From: Gemmatimonadales bacterium
GTDB lineage: Bacteria > Gemmatimonadota > Glassbacteria > GWA2-58-10
Assembly (NCBI GenBank): GCA_024278175.1
Contig: JAJRTS010000076.1
Location: forward strand, 1 to 38,454
Reading direction: 5' to 3'
Length of the DNA stretch: 38,454 bases
The position numbers were made by a program, and so were the translations under genes. Within the stretch, counting starts at the first letter, position 1, and each line of letters starts with the position of its first letter. This document shows positions 1-9,505 of this stretch, piece by piece. The notes beneath the pieces were generated by a model. The model saw only the letters and a program-made list of their open reading frames with translations. It was not told the origin of the DNA and searched no databases.

Positions 1-978
1 GGTGCTGGGAGCGCGTGGACGGAGATCGCGAGCCAGGATTTTGTGCAGACCTACATGTCTGACGCGGCCAACGCCAACGTCATAGTCGATCCGAAGCTGC
101 GCGGTATCCGCCGCGCTGCGGACGGTGGCCTGGACCCCCGTCTGCTGAGCACGAGCCCGGCGGTGAGCGGCGGCAGTGCGGTTCCGGTGTGCGACGCGTG
201 TTTCAGCGACGTGAGCTACAAGGGCGCTTTCGATAACAAGACGAACTGGCTGGCCGGCTGGACGATGCTCGATGAGCTGGGCTTCCTCGGTGATATCGAG
301 GACGAGACGGTGCCGGTCGATACCACGGCCCTGACCTGCGATCTGAACGATGACGGCAGGAGTTCTATCGCTGACGTGGTGGCCATGATTCTGCTCAGCA
401 GGAGCAACCCGGACGATTCCCGTCTGGATTACAACCGCAGCGGTTCCTATACTATCGCCGATCCGGTGCGCCTGCTCAAGGATATCCACGACGGCACCTG
501 CCCCGCCGGCTCGTTACTGATGCTGGCCTCGGTCGCTTCCGGCTCTGTTTTCGACGTGACACGGATCGAGGGCCTGAGTGTCGATAAGATCGAATTTGTG
601 GAGCAGTACATGGAGCAGATGGAACTGACAGCCGAGGATGCCGCCGCTTTCCGGGTGGCGCTCTACGGCCGGGGCGCACGGGCCGCGCTGCCCAGGGCGT
701 TCGCCCTGAGCCGGAACGCTCCCAACCCGTTCAACCCCAGCACCACGATCAACTATCAGCTGCCCGATGGGCGCAATGAGCTGGTTTCGCTTAAAATCTA
801 CGATATCAGCGGACGGTTGATCGCCACGCTGGTTAACGAAATCAGGGAGTCCGGTACCTACTCGGTGTTCTGGGACGGTACGGACAGCAACGGCAGGCAG
901 GTGTCCAGCGGCGTGTATTTCTATCGGATGGCCGCGGGCGATTTCACCCGGACCCGGAAGATGGTGTTGCTCAAATAA
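1..978 (+). CDS. Secreted dockerin / FlgD-like C-terminal domain protein (5' partial)
   Basis: The reading frame is open from the first base, so this is the C-terminal part (325 codons) of a longer protein. An internal GTG at 43 is possible but has no convincing ribosome site. The visible part has a WLAGWTMLDELG segment, of the kind that closes large secreted proteins in FCB-group bacteria. Next come two dockerin-type calcium loops, at about visible residues 115-170 (DLNDDGRSSIADV and DYNRSGSYTIADP). The last 90 residues form a FlgD-Ig/type IX-like sorting domain with NPFNPSTTI, YDISGRLIATLVNE, WDGTDSNG and SGVYFYRM. Family knowledge says such C-termini direct export or surface attachment. 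The function of the missing N-terminus cannot be seen. No cohesin partner is present in the window. Confidence 0.85.
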   Translation, partial: GAGSAWTEIASQDFVQTYMSDAANANVIVDPKLRGIRRAADGGLDPRLLSTSPAVSGGSAVPVCDACFSDVSYKGAFDNKTNWLAGWTMLDELGFLGDIEDETVPVDTTALTCDLNDDGRSSIADVVAMILLSRSNPDDSRLDYNRSGSYTIADPVRLLKDIHDGTCPAGSLLMLASVASGSVFDVTRIEGLSVDKIEFVEQYMEQMELTAEDAAAFRVALYGRGARAALPRAFALSRNAPNPFNPSTTINYQLPDGRNELVSLKIYDISGRLIATLVNEIRESGTYSVFWDGTDSNGRQVSSGVYFYRMAAGDFTRTRKMVLLK

Positions 979-1311
979 GACTGCCGCGACTCTCCGGCCT
1001 GATTTTTTAGAAAAATGGGACGGGAGGTCTGTTCATTCGCTATTCTCAGGCGATTCAATATCTCCCCGGATAAGATCGTTTGTCTGCGCGAATGGCTGAC
1101 TTCCCGCCCCTGTTTTTATTGCGCCGCAAGGCGCTTTAAGGGAAACTTCCTGGGGTTTGCCGCTGGCCAAGCTTTGCAAGTGACGGGACGCAAGAAGCAA
1201 ATCCTTCCCCCCTCCCCCCCGCACGGAAAAAATCCACCTGACTTGCCCGCGCAATCAACAGGGATTAAATTCAGCGTTCAGGCAACGGCCAATTATCCAA
1301 AGGAGCTTAAT
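979..1311. other. Intergenic region upstream of moxR
   Basis: This 333-base stretch precedes the MoxR gene. It is open in the moxR frame back to 1015, but the translation is low in similarity to anything and crosses C-rich runs at 1207-1220, so I treat it as untranslated. It holds a small GCGCC-GCAA-GGCGC hairpin at 1121-1134 followed by TTTAAG (weak terminator-like). A poor promoter candidate lies at TTGCCC near 1243 with TAAATT 17 bases on. Confidence 0.4.
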
Positions 1312-2318
<1,007 letters not shown>

Positions 2319-2322
<4 letters not shown>

Positions 2323-3221
2323 GTTTGCGCGCGGAGTCCAGAATGTTAGACCCGCTGGTGGTCTCCCGCCTGGAGAACCTGGAGCTGATCGCGCGGCAGG
2401 TGGTGGAGGGTTTTATCACCGGCCTGCACCGCTCGCCCTACCACGGGTTCAGCGTGGAGTTCACCGACCATCGCCCCTACATGCCCGGCGATGAGCGCAA
2501 GAATATCGACTGGAAACTGTTCGCCAAAACCGACCGCTACTATATCAAGCAGTTCGAGGAAGAGACCAACCTCAAGGCTTACCTGCTGATCGATTCCAGC
2601 CGCTCGATGGCGTTCAGGGGCGAGGGTACCCTGGGCAAGAGCCGCTATGCCGCTATGCTGGCGGCCAGCCTGTGCTACCTTCTGCTGCGCCAGCGCGACG
2701 GCGTGGGGCTGGCCCTCTACAGCGACAGGCTTCACGACTACGTGCCTCCGCGCGCCCGCATGAGCCAGTTGGGGCTGCTCAGTGCAAAACTGGATGGGAT
2801 GGAGTGCGAGGGCCTGACCAGCCCGCTGCCGGTTTACCGTGAGCTGGCCGAGCGGATTCATCGCCGCGGCCTGATCGTGGTGCTCTCCGACCTGCTGACC
2901 GCCCCGGAGGACACGCTGCGGGCGCTGAAATATTTCTCCCACCGCAAGCACGAGGTGATAGTCTTCCACATCCTCGACCCCGCCGAACTGGGCCTTCCCG
3001 GCGGCGGCGAAATCCTGTTCCGCGACATGGAAACCGGCGAGAGCCTGCAGACCCACGCCTGGCAGATCAAGCAGGAGTACGACCGCGAGGTGGCCGCGAT
3101 GGTGGCGGCCCTGCGCTCTACGTGCCGGGAGTCGATGATCGACTATCAGCTCGTATCGACCGCCACGCCGTTCGACCGCGCGTTGTATTCGTTTTTGGAA
3201 AAGCGGAAAAGGATGGGCTGA
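2319..3221 (+). CDS. DUF58 domain protein (vWA-like)
   Basis: 300-aa protein of the DUF58 family, the normal genetic partner of MoxR ATPases. The conserved block HRSPYHGFSVEFTDHRPYMPGDE..IDWKLFAKTDR lies at residues 35-75. It is followed by a von Willebrand-A-like fold with a metal-site motif LLIDSSRSM (DxSxS) near residue 90. There is no membrane segment, so it is the short soluble form. The start overlaps the moxR stop (ATGA) with GGAG eight bases upstream. A second start at ATG 2343 (MLDPLVV) also has a GGAG six bases upstream and matches where many relatives begin, so the first eight residues are uncertain. The biological target of MoxR/DUF58 pairs is not known in general and cannot be inferred here. 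Confidence 0.92.
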
Positions 3222-3237
3222 GCCTGGAGGCGGGTCG

Positions 3238-3561
3238 TTACTCCGGGGTCTGGTAATACTCGGGGGCGCCGATAATTTCTATCGCCACCTGGTCGCTTTT
3301 GAGGATGGAGATGTCGCGGCCGTAAACGTCGTGGAAGCGGTAGTTTTCTCCGTCGTACCACACGTTACGCGTATAATAGGAGGTGCTGGCGGCCTGGTCC
3401 ACCACGCGGTAGACCAGGCGGTCCCGCCCGATCATCGGAGTGGGGTTCAACAGACTGCCGCCCGCGCAGCCGCCGATCGCCACGATCAGCACTGCCGCGG
3501 AAAGAACCTTGACCGCCAGAGTAGCCACTGTTTTATAGGTTTTCATGCCGAACAGGCCCAT
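3238..3561 (-). CDS. Small putative lipoprotein, unknown function
   Basis: I do not recognise the mature protein. The N-terminus is a lipoprotein signal: basic n-region (MKTYK), hydrophobic stretch VLSAAVLIVAIGG and a Cys in the lipobox-like sequence IGGC-AGG. The mature part is about 75 residues with a polar, aromatic-rich sequence (SYYTRNVWYDGENYRFHDVYGRDI), so it is probably an outer- or inner-membrane-anchored periplasmic protein. The frame extends to 3630, but ATG 3561 has GGAAGG nine bases upstream. ATG 3546 is also possible. The gene converges on DUF58 with a 16-base gap and is divergent from the aldo/keto reductase. A TATAAT on the minus strand at 3611-3616 could be its -10 element. 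Confidence 0.65.
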   Translation of the reverse strand: MGLFGMKTYKTVATLAVKVLSAAVLIVAIGGCAGGSLLNPTPMIGRDRLVYRVVDQAASTSYYTRNVWYDGENYRFHDVYGRDISILKSDQVAIEIIGAPEYYQTPE

Positions 3562-3961
3562 CACGCGGATCCTTCCCTGGAAAATCGCCTGATAAGATTT
3601 TTGCATCCGTATTATAATTATCGGCATCACGCACGCTTTTTTTAGTTTTTATCTCACTCCTCCAAGGTTCCGCCGTCGCCGCAGGCAGGCAACTGGCCAC
3701 GACGGAATAATTAAGCAGGCAATAGGCACTTAAAATTTGCATATTCTATCGTTCGGACGCAATAGGGGAAGCTGTCGCTGTCGGCCTGAACGATTTCCAA
3801 AATCGATCGAATGAGATAGGTTTGTTTTCTTAATCGCGTTATAATTTGGAATGGGTTGCACCAACCAGGGCAAACGGTACGGGTCGGGTTTGCGAGGTAC
3901 GCGGCTCAACCGCCGGCAGGACACAAGAAAAAATCCAGCGCTGAAAAGCGGGAGGGAGTAG
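3562..3961. other. 400-base divergent intergenic region
   Basis: Upstream of both the lipoprotein (minus) and the aldo/keto reductase (plus). Two perfect -10 hexamers are visible: TATAAT on the minus strand at 3611-3616 and TATAAT on the plus strand at 3840-3845, about 115 bases before the reductase start. Neither has a good TTGACA at the right distance, so both remain weak. Local composition is AT-richer than the flanking genes. No gene, repeat or hairpin of note was seen. Confidence 0.35.
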
Positions 3962-4951
3962 ATGGATAAAACGATCAAAATCACCCGGCGTGAATTTATC
4001 GCCGGTGGCGCGGCGGTGGTGGCCGTGGGGATTTCCGGAGTCAAACTCCATGCGGCCGACAGCCGCTTCCACGTGGTGCCGCCATCGCCGTTGCCCACCC
4101 GCGCGCTGGGCAAAACAGGTGCGCGCCTGCCGATCCTCACGTTCGGTTGCGGCAGCCGCTGGATGATGTACGAGGATGCTCAGGCGGTAGCGGTAATCGA
4201 ACGGGCGCTTGATGGCGGAATTATCTACCTGGACAGCGCGCATGATTACGGCAAGGACGGCCGTAGCGAAAAACTGATCGGCACCCTGATGCCCGCGCGG
4301 CGCAAGGAAGTGCTGATCCAGACCAAGATTTCAGACCGCGATCCGGACTCCTGGTGGCGCACGTTCGAGAATTCGCTCAAGCGACTGAACGTGGATTATG
4401 TGGACACCCTGCTGATCCATCACCTTGGCCACGACGACGATCTGGCGGAAATCGAGCGCAAGGGCGGTGTGCTGGAGCAGCTCTACAGCGCCCGGGAGCA
4501 GAAGCTGGCCCGCTGGATCGGGTTTTCGAGCCACACCGATGGGGCCACTGCGGCCAGGTTCATCCGCAGTCACGATGTCGACACCGTCCAGATGGCGATC
4601 AACGTGGCCACCAACGGGCCGTACGATCTGGGCCATGAGGAGCGCGCCCTGCCGGCGGCGGTGGAGAAGGGAATCGGTATTATCGCCATGAAAGTGATGG
4701 GCCAGGACAGGATTGCAAACAAATACGACGAGTTCGATGCGGCCACCTGCCTGCGCTATTCGCTGAGCCTGCCGGTCAGCACGGCCACGGTGGGAATGCC
4801 CAAGCCGGAGCACCTGGAGCGGAACCTGGCGCTGGTCAGGGAGTTTAAGCCGTTCGCGCCTGATAGAATGGCGGAGCTCAAGGAAAGGGCCAGTGGAGAG
4901 ATCGAAACCTCGTTCCTGGACTTCATGCGCAATCACCACGACACGGCCTGA
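3962..4951 (+). CDS. Tat-exported aldo/keto reductase
   Basis: 329-aa NAD(P)H-dependent oxidoreductase of the aldo/keto reductase superfamily. The catalytic tetrad is visible: D91 and Y96 (LDSAHDYG), K122 (IQTKIS) and H153 (LLIHH). A Tat signal precedes the barrel (TRREFIAGG, then a hydrophobic AAVVAVGISG), so the enzyme is probably folded with its cofactor and exported to the periplasm. The start ATG has GGAGG nearby (GGGAGGGAGTAG). The C-terminus (RYSLSLPVSTATVGMPKPEHLERNL) is the usual cofactor-contact region. It is a single-gene unit ending in a strong terminator. The substrate cannot be read from the sequence; a sugar or polyol is an inference from the neighbouring carbohydrate genes. 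Confidence 0.92.
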   Translation: MDKTIKITRREFIAGGAAVVAVGISGVKLHAADSRFHVVPPSPLPTRALGKTGARLPILTFGCGSRWMMYEDAQAVAVIERALDGGIIYLDSAHDYGKDGRSEKLIGTLMPARRKEVLIQTKISDRDPDSWWRTFENSLKRLNVDYVDTLLIHHLGHDDDLAEIERKGGVLEQLYSAREQKLARWIGFSSHTDGATAARFIRSHDVDTVQMAINVATNGPYDLGHEERALPAAVEKGIGIIAMKVMGQDRIANKYDEFDAATCLRYSLSLPVSTATVGMPKPEHLERNLALVREFKPFAPDRMAELKERASGEIETSFLDFMRNHHDTA

Positions 4952-4981
4952 TTGTCTGTAGTAGAGAGAGAGAGAGAGGCG

Positions 4982-5012
4982 AAGCCCCGGCCAATTCTGG
5001 CCGGGGCTTTTT
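4982..5012 (+). terminator. Rho-independent terminator after aldo/keto reductase
   Basis: 11-bp perfect stem AAGCCCCGGCC / GGCCGGGGCTT with loop AATTCT, running into TTTTT. It lies 30 bases after the reductase stop, behind a short AG microsatellite (4963-4977). Confidence 0.9.
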
Positions 5013-5020
5013 ATGTATCA

Positions 5021-5220
5021 GAGACCTTTGAAAAATGGGGCGGCTGAATTGTGATGAGGAAGTTTTTCAGCTCACTCATTTTTGTGTATCAAAAGGTAAT
5101 TCAGGGGTTGTTAATTGCCACTGCATGATCTGATTAAAGATCTGCCCCTTGATAAAAAGTTTTGGAAAAAGAGAGGGGGAGTGACAATTCTTTCAGCTTT
5201 TTGATTAAATCAAAGGTCTC
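5021..5220. mobile_element. 200-bp MITE-like element with 11-bp perfect terminal inverted repeats
   Basis: The ends are GAGACCTTTGA (5021-5031) and its exact reverse complement TCAAAGGTCTC (5210-5220). The element is flanked on both sides by TATCA (5016-5020 and 5221-5225), which reads as a 5-bp target-site duplication. The interior is AT-rich compared with the neighbours and has no credible gene. The right-hand TATCA contains the stop codon of the adjacent FAD oxidoreductase (TGA on the minus strand, 5223-5225), so insertion occurred exactly at the gene's end without changing the protein. Small size, clean ends and lack of coding capacity fit a miniature inverted-repeat transposable element mobilised in trans. 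The parent transposase family is not identified. Confidence 0.7.
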
Positions 5221-5222
5221 TA

Positions 5223-7121
5223 TCAGGCATACGCCCGCACCTCGAACACCCGGGCCTGGTTCACCCCATTGGTGGCGGTTACCGAAAGCCGCAGCCTGCT
5301 CACCGGCAGCGGGCTGAACTCGTGGACCCGCAGGCGCTGGTAGTTGCCGGTCACCCCGGCCAGCGTGCGCCAGGAGCCATCCACCCGGGCCTCCAGCCGG
5401 TAATCCCTCACAGTTTCCGGCTGCGGCCCCGCGATCATCGAGTCGTTGTAGCTGTCCTGATGGGTCAGCGTCATTTTCCGGTCCAGCCCGGTATCGAAAC
5501 ACAGATGCACGCGCCCTAACCGCACCGGCTCGCCGAAATCCAGCTCAAGCCGGCAGTCCTCCGGCTTGAGCGACACCGAGCGCCACTGGTGGCTGCTGCC
5601 GTGCCTGCTTCTGGCCGTGCCGTCCAGCACGTTCTCCGGCCCGAAAGTGGGCAGGGCGCTGCCCGCGCTCGCCCTGGCCCTGCGCGCCAGGTCGGCGGGG
5701 TCGCGATTGGGCGTACCCAGCAGGTAGGCGTCCTGGCGCAGCAGGGTCTGCTTGATCCGCTCGATATCGTCGCCGCCAAGCTCGCCGGGCAGCCTGGCGG
5801 CGGCCGTGCAGTGCGCGGCCGCCGTGCCGATCCCCTGGCCGATTACCGAGCAAGTGGCCATCACGCGCGTGCTGGCCATCGCCAGATGGGTTGCGCTCAG
5901 GCAGCGGCCGCCCATGAACAGGTTCTTCAGGGTGGATGAATACAGCGAGCGCAGCGGGATGCTGTAGAGGTCGCTCAGCTTGTTGCTGAACCAGAAATCC
6001 TTGCCCTTGTGGTCGATCCCCTCGGGGTAATGATGGTCGATCGGCCAGCCGCCGAACGCCACCTCGTCGTCGAACACCCGGCCGCCGGTCAGGTCGTCCT
6101 GGCGCAGCACGTAGGCTCCTTTCAGGCGGCGGTTCTCACGGCGGGCGGGCAGGAAGCCGAACCAGTCGAGCGCCCAGTTGTCCGCCCCGTGGTCGCCGTG
6201 GTTTTTAAGATGGTCCCAGACTCCCAGCAGCACCTTGAGCAGCTCTTCGCGGATCCGGTCATCGTCCCTGATCGTATCGAGCATCCCGCCCCACTCGATC
6301 CACCAGTAGCCGTATTCGGGGCTGCCGGGGTCTCTGCCCAGCGACTCGTGGGTCGGGTACTTGTGCGCCCAGCCGGGCGCCACAAACGGCACGGGCCGTC
6401 CCATGTCGCGCCCCTGGAACAGCAGGCTGGAGCCCATCGTGTAGGGGGTCGGCTCATCCGGGGCCATCGACTCGCCGAACTCGGCCTTGCCCTCCTGGCC
6501 CCAGCTCCACGGGTTGCCCGCCATGTAGCCCAGGGTGCCGTCGCCCGTGCAATCGGCGAACAGCGCGCCCTCTATCTCAAAACGGGTCTGGGTGGTTAGC
6601 TGGTAGCAACTGATCGAGCGTACCAGGCCGCCCCCGGTGCGCACAGAGTCCATCACGGTGTTGAGCAGCAGGGTGATATTGGGGTGAAATTGCGTTTTCT
6701 CCCAGAGCAGCAGGTCCCACATCGATGCCGAACGCTGGGGGTTACGGACCTGGTTCTCCAGCCTGAGTTCCTCGATAATCCCCGTTTCGCGGGCATCGGG
6801 GAGGTTGTTGTTGGCGCCCACGATATGCATCCGCACCTCGCTGGACGAATTGCCGCCCAGCACCGGCCTGTCCTGCACGAGGATCACCGAGCTACCGCCG
6901 CGCGCCGCGGCGAGCGCGGTGCAGACGCCGGTGGGCCCGCCCCCGACAACCACCAGGTCGGCTGTCAGTTTAGCGTTGTTCGCCTGACGGCCGGCAGCCG
7001 CTCCGTCCCTTTTGAGCTGGGCGTAGGATGGGCGAGCCAGGGTACCGGCCAGCAAGCCCGCTGCCGTAGTTCCGCCCAGGGCGGACTGGAAGAAATCGCG
7101 GCGGTTGGGGGATCTGCTCAT
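5223..7121 (-). CDS. Tat-exported FAD-dependent oxidoreductase with discoidin-like C-terminal domain
   Basis: 632-aa flavoprotein of the FAD_oxidored type. Residues 1-35 are a Tat signal (NRRDFFQSALGG, hydrophobic run, then Ala-rich cleavage region). The dinucleotide-binding motif VVVGGGPTGVCTALAAARGG begins near residue 57. FADCTGDG, conserved in this family, lies near 188, and the GGRCLSATHLAMASTRVMATC block typical of these oxidoreductases is near 410. The last 140 residues (from about VLDGTARSRHG) look like an F5/8 type C (discoidin) carbohydrate-binding fold with VRDYRLEARVDGSWRTLAGVTGN. Start ATG has GGGAG six bases upstream. It is last in a minus-strand cluster, 29 bases after the alpha/beta hydrolase. 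Probably a periplasmic oxidoreductase on a sugar-containing substrate; the substrate is inference. The gene ends inside the target duplication of the neighbouring mobile element. Confidence 0.92.
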   Translation of the reverse strand: MSRSPNRRDFFQSALGGTTAAGLLAGTLARPSYAQLKRDGAAAGRQANNAKLTADLVVVGGGPTGVCTALAAARGGSSVILVQDRPVLGGNSSSEVRMHIVGANNNLPDARETGIIEELRLENQVRNPQRSASMWDLLLWEKTQFHPNITLLLNTVMDSVRTGGGLVRSISCYQLTTQTRFEIEGALFADCTGDGTLGYMAGNPWSWGQEGKAEFGESMAPDEPTPYTMGSSLLFQGRDMGRPVPFVAPGWAHKYPTHESLGRDPGSPEYGYWWIEWGGMLDTIRDDDRIREELLKVLLGVWDHLKNHGDHGADNWALDWFGFLPARRENRRLKGAYVLRQDDLTGGRVFDDEVAFGGWPIDHHYPEGIDHKGKDFWFSNKLSDLYSIPLRSLYSSTLKNLFMGGRCLSATHLAMASTRVMATCSVIGQGIGTAAAHCTAAARLPGELGGDDIERIKQTLLRQDAYLLGTPNRDPADLARRARASAGSALPTFGPENVLDGTARSRHGSSHQWRSVSLKPEDCRLELDFGEPVRLGRVHLCFDTGLDRKMTLTHQDSYNDSMIAGPQPETVRDYRLEARVDGSWRTLAGVTGNYQRLRVHEFSPLPVSRLRLSVTATNGVNQARVFEVRAYA

Positions 7122-7150
7122 TATCTGCTCCCGGAGTCGGTTGAGATGGT

Positions 7151-8029
7151 TTATTTAAGATATTTTTCGAAAAACTGTTCTATCGCGCGGGTGGTAGGGG
7201 CGAAATCGGGCGGAAAGCTATACCAGGTATGTCCCTTACCCGGAGCGCTGTAGAGCTCCGAGGCGATACCAAGGGCCTTGAGCTTACCGACAAACTCCAC
7301 CGACCGGGAGTAGGGAAGGGCCTGGTCGTCCGTGCCGTGCAGCAGGAGCATCGGCGGGTCGCTCTTATCGAGCCAGGTGGCCGGAGTGGCCATCCTGTAG
7401 GTCTCGGGTACTTCCTCTTTCGAGCCGCCGAGAAACGCCGCGACCACAACCGAGTACTCCTCGGGGAACTCGCTGGCCGGATTGAACGCCGCCACGCAGG
7501 ATACCCTGCTGGAGTACCCCGGCCAGCCGCCCGTGCCTTCAAACTCCGCCACACCTGCGCTGGTGCCTGCCAGCAGCGCCAGATGTCCGCCGGCCGAGCC
7601 GCCGCTGACCGCGATCCTGGCCGTGTCCGCTTTGAAATTCTTCGACCCCTTGGCCCTCATCCAGCGGATCGCGCATTTGACGTCCTGGATCTGGGCCGGG
7701 AACGTGGCCTCGCCCGAGAGCCGGTACTCGATACAGGCGCTCACGTAGCCGCGGGTAGCCAGGTACATGGCCTGGCGCGAGAAATGCCCCCGGTGTCCGG
7801 CGCGCCATCCGCCGCCGTGCACGAACACAACCGCCGGAAACGGTCCCTCGCCCCTGGAGGGATGATAGAGATCGAGCTTCAACTCCCGCTCGCCGACTTT
7901 ACCGTAGACAATCCCCGCTTCCATGTACGCCGCGTTTTCGAGATCATCCAGGAAGTCCGCCCGTGAGGCTGATACCCCAAGGCATGTAACCGCAACAGCC
8001 AGCATCGAAAAGAGGAATACGTGTTTCAC
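7151..8029 (-). CDS. Secreted alpha/beta hydrolase (BD-FAE-like esterase)
   Basis: 292-aa serine hydrolase with a cleavable signal peptide (MKHVFLFSMLAVAVTCLGVSASRA, cleavage before DFL). The oxyanion motif HGGGW is at residues 71-75, the nucleophile S145 sits in GGSAGG, the acid is D234 or D235 in HGTDDQALP, and the base is H267 in GKGHTWY. This is the arrangement of BD-FAE/carboxylesterase-like enzymes that deacylate carbohydrates or small esters. Start is GTG with GGGAG seven bases upstream. It lies between the GH13 gene (30-base gap) and the FAD oxidoreductase (29-base gap), so the three are probably one transcript. Extracytoplasmic deacylation of a glycan is an inference from this context. 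Confidence 0.9.
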   Translation of the reverse strand: MKHVFLFSMLAVAVTCLGVSASRADFLDDLENAAYMEAGIVYGKVGERELKLDLYHPSRGEGPFPAVVFVHGGGWRAGHRGHFSRQAMYLATRGYVSACIEYRLSGEATFPAQIQDVKCAIRWMRAKGSKNFKADTARIAVSGGSAGGHLALLAGTSAGVAEFEGTGGWPGYSSRVSCVAAFNPASEFPEEYSVVVAAFLGGSKEEVPETYRMATPATWLDKSDPPMLLLHGTDDQALPYSRSVEFVGKLKALGIASELYSAPGKGHTWYSFPPDFAPTTRAIEQFFEKYLK

Positions 8030-8059
8030 GGTCCGACTCCCTTGAGTTTAAGAAACGCT

Positions 8060-9364
8060 TTAGCCGGCATCACGCATCAGCAGCCACAGGCCGGAGGGCG
8101 GAAGGTCGGTCTCGAATTTTTTGCCTGTTACAAGCTCGGAACGGATTTGCTCACCGACCAGAACCAGCCGGATTTCAGCTCCGCCGGGCAGGGCCTGGCG
8201 CAGGTTGTCCACCACCACGTGCTGGGTATCGGCGCTGCTGCGGTTGATCATCATCAACGCGCCGGGGCCGTTTCTGCCGGCCAGCTTGATCACCCCGGCC
8301 ACATCGCCAGTGCCATCGGCCAGCGTGAACGGATATGCAGGGTATTCACGGCAAAAAATATCGTGGGAGAGCTTGAACTCGTTGACCGCGCGGATAAAAG
8401 CGGTCAGGTCCGCGCCGGTGTCTTCCCAGTCGGCGGGGGTGGTGCGCACCACGTTGGTTTTCTTACGGAAGGCGAATTCGAATCCCAGCGGAATCATCAC
8501 CCCCGTGGCGAACAGGGCCTCGAACAGGTAGCGCTGGCGCACCGCGGCCAGATCGCCCCCCAGCTCCCCGGCCAGCCGGGGCGTGTCGTGGCTCTCGGGA
8601 AAACTGACCGAGGGCGCAAGTTTGCGGCTCTGCTCGTACTGGTCCAGACACCAGCTCTCGCGCCAGTCCCAATACTTGCTGCTGTTGAACACGTAGTCGA
8701 ATCCGCCCTCGGCCAGTTCCAGCACCTGCTCGATAGTGCAGCCCAGGCTCTCGGCGAACCAGCGCGTGCCGGGGGCGATCTCCCGGGCGAGGCCGATCAG
8801 GTGCCGCCAGAGACCGGAGGGTACCTTGTAGGCGGCGTCGCAACGAAACCCGTCCACTCCCAGGCCCATCCAGTATTGAACCACCTGCCACCAGTATTCC
8901 CACAGATGACGGCGGCCGGGGCTGTTCTGGTTGTCGATCTCGGCCAGGTCTCCCCAGAGCGCCACCAGTTTCTTGCCCTCGTATGCCCCCGGGTTTTTTA
9001 TCTTGCCGTTTTTGTCACGTTTGTACCAGTCGGGGTGTTCTTTCACCAGCGGGCTGTCGATAGCGGTGTGGTTGATTACCAGGTCCACCATCACGCGCAG
9101 ACCCAGAGAGTGGGCCCGCTCCACCATCGAGGCGAACTGGCGGGTTGGGCTAAGCTCCGACTTGCAGTCAATAAACAGGGGGTTGAAGCTGAAAAAATCC
9201 TTGACCGCGTAGAGGCTGCCCGAGAAACCGGGACAGGACACCGGGTTGAGGAACACCCAGTTGAAACTCATTGCCGCGGCGCGCTCCAGGTGGGGCGTCC
9301 AGTCGGGGAACGGTCCGGCAAGGCGGGGAAAGAGGTTGTAGATCAGTGCGGGTTGATCTTTCAC
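8060..9364 (-). CDS. GH13 alpha-amylase-family enzyme
   Basis: 434-aa TIM-barrel enzyme of glycoside hydrolase family 13. The four conserved regions are visible: DLVINHT (residues 94-100), GFRCDAAYK with nucleophile D176, FAESLG with acid/base E205, and SHDTPR with D260. A short beta-sandwich C-terminus follows. There is no signal peptide, so this member acts in the cytoplasm, unlike its downstream neighbours. The N-terminus (IYNLFPRLAGPFPDW) and GVDGFRCDAAYKVP resemble the catalytic core of maltosyltransferase/GlgE-like and related GH13 proteins, but it lacks the extra domains of GlgE, so the exact reaction is open. Start is GTG with GAGG five bases upstream. It is followed after 30 bases by the esterase gene. 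Confidence 0.9.
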   Translation of the reverse strand: MKDQPALIYNLFPRLAGPFPDWTPHLERAAAMSFNWVFLNPVSCPGFSGSLYAVKDFFSFNPLFIDCKSELSPTRQFASMVERAHSLGLRVMVDLVINHTAIDSPLVKEHPDWYKRDKNGKIKNPGAYEGKKLVALWGDLAEIDNQNSPGRRHLWEYWWQVVQYWMGLGVDGFRCDAAYKVPSGLWRHLIGLAREIAPGTRWFAESLGCTIEQVLELAEGGFDYVFNSSKYWDWRESWCLDQYEQSRKLAPSVSFPESHDTPRLAGELGGDLAAVRQRYLFEALFATGVMIPLGFEFAFRKKTNVVRTTPADWEDTGADLTAFIRAVNEFKLSHDIFCREYPAYPFTLADGTGDVAGVIKLAGRNGPGALMMINRSSADTQHVVVDNLRQALPGGAEIRLVLVGEQIRSELVTGKKFETDLPPSGLWLLMRDAG

Positions 9365-9505
9365 TCAGACCTCGGGGACGGAATAATCGAACACCGGCCA
9401 CCTGCTGGCGCAGCGGTTGTCTCCGGCTTGAAACGCACACGGACAAGATATCTCAGCGGCTTGTCAATCACAAGCGGTTTCCAGCCCGGACAATGAATGG
9501 TTCGC

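Noticed and set aside
8021-9496. 491-codon plus-strand frame opposite the GH13 gene
   Set aside because: All GH13 catalytic motifs are on the minus strand. The long open frame is a by-product of G/C-biased codon third positions.
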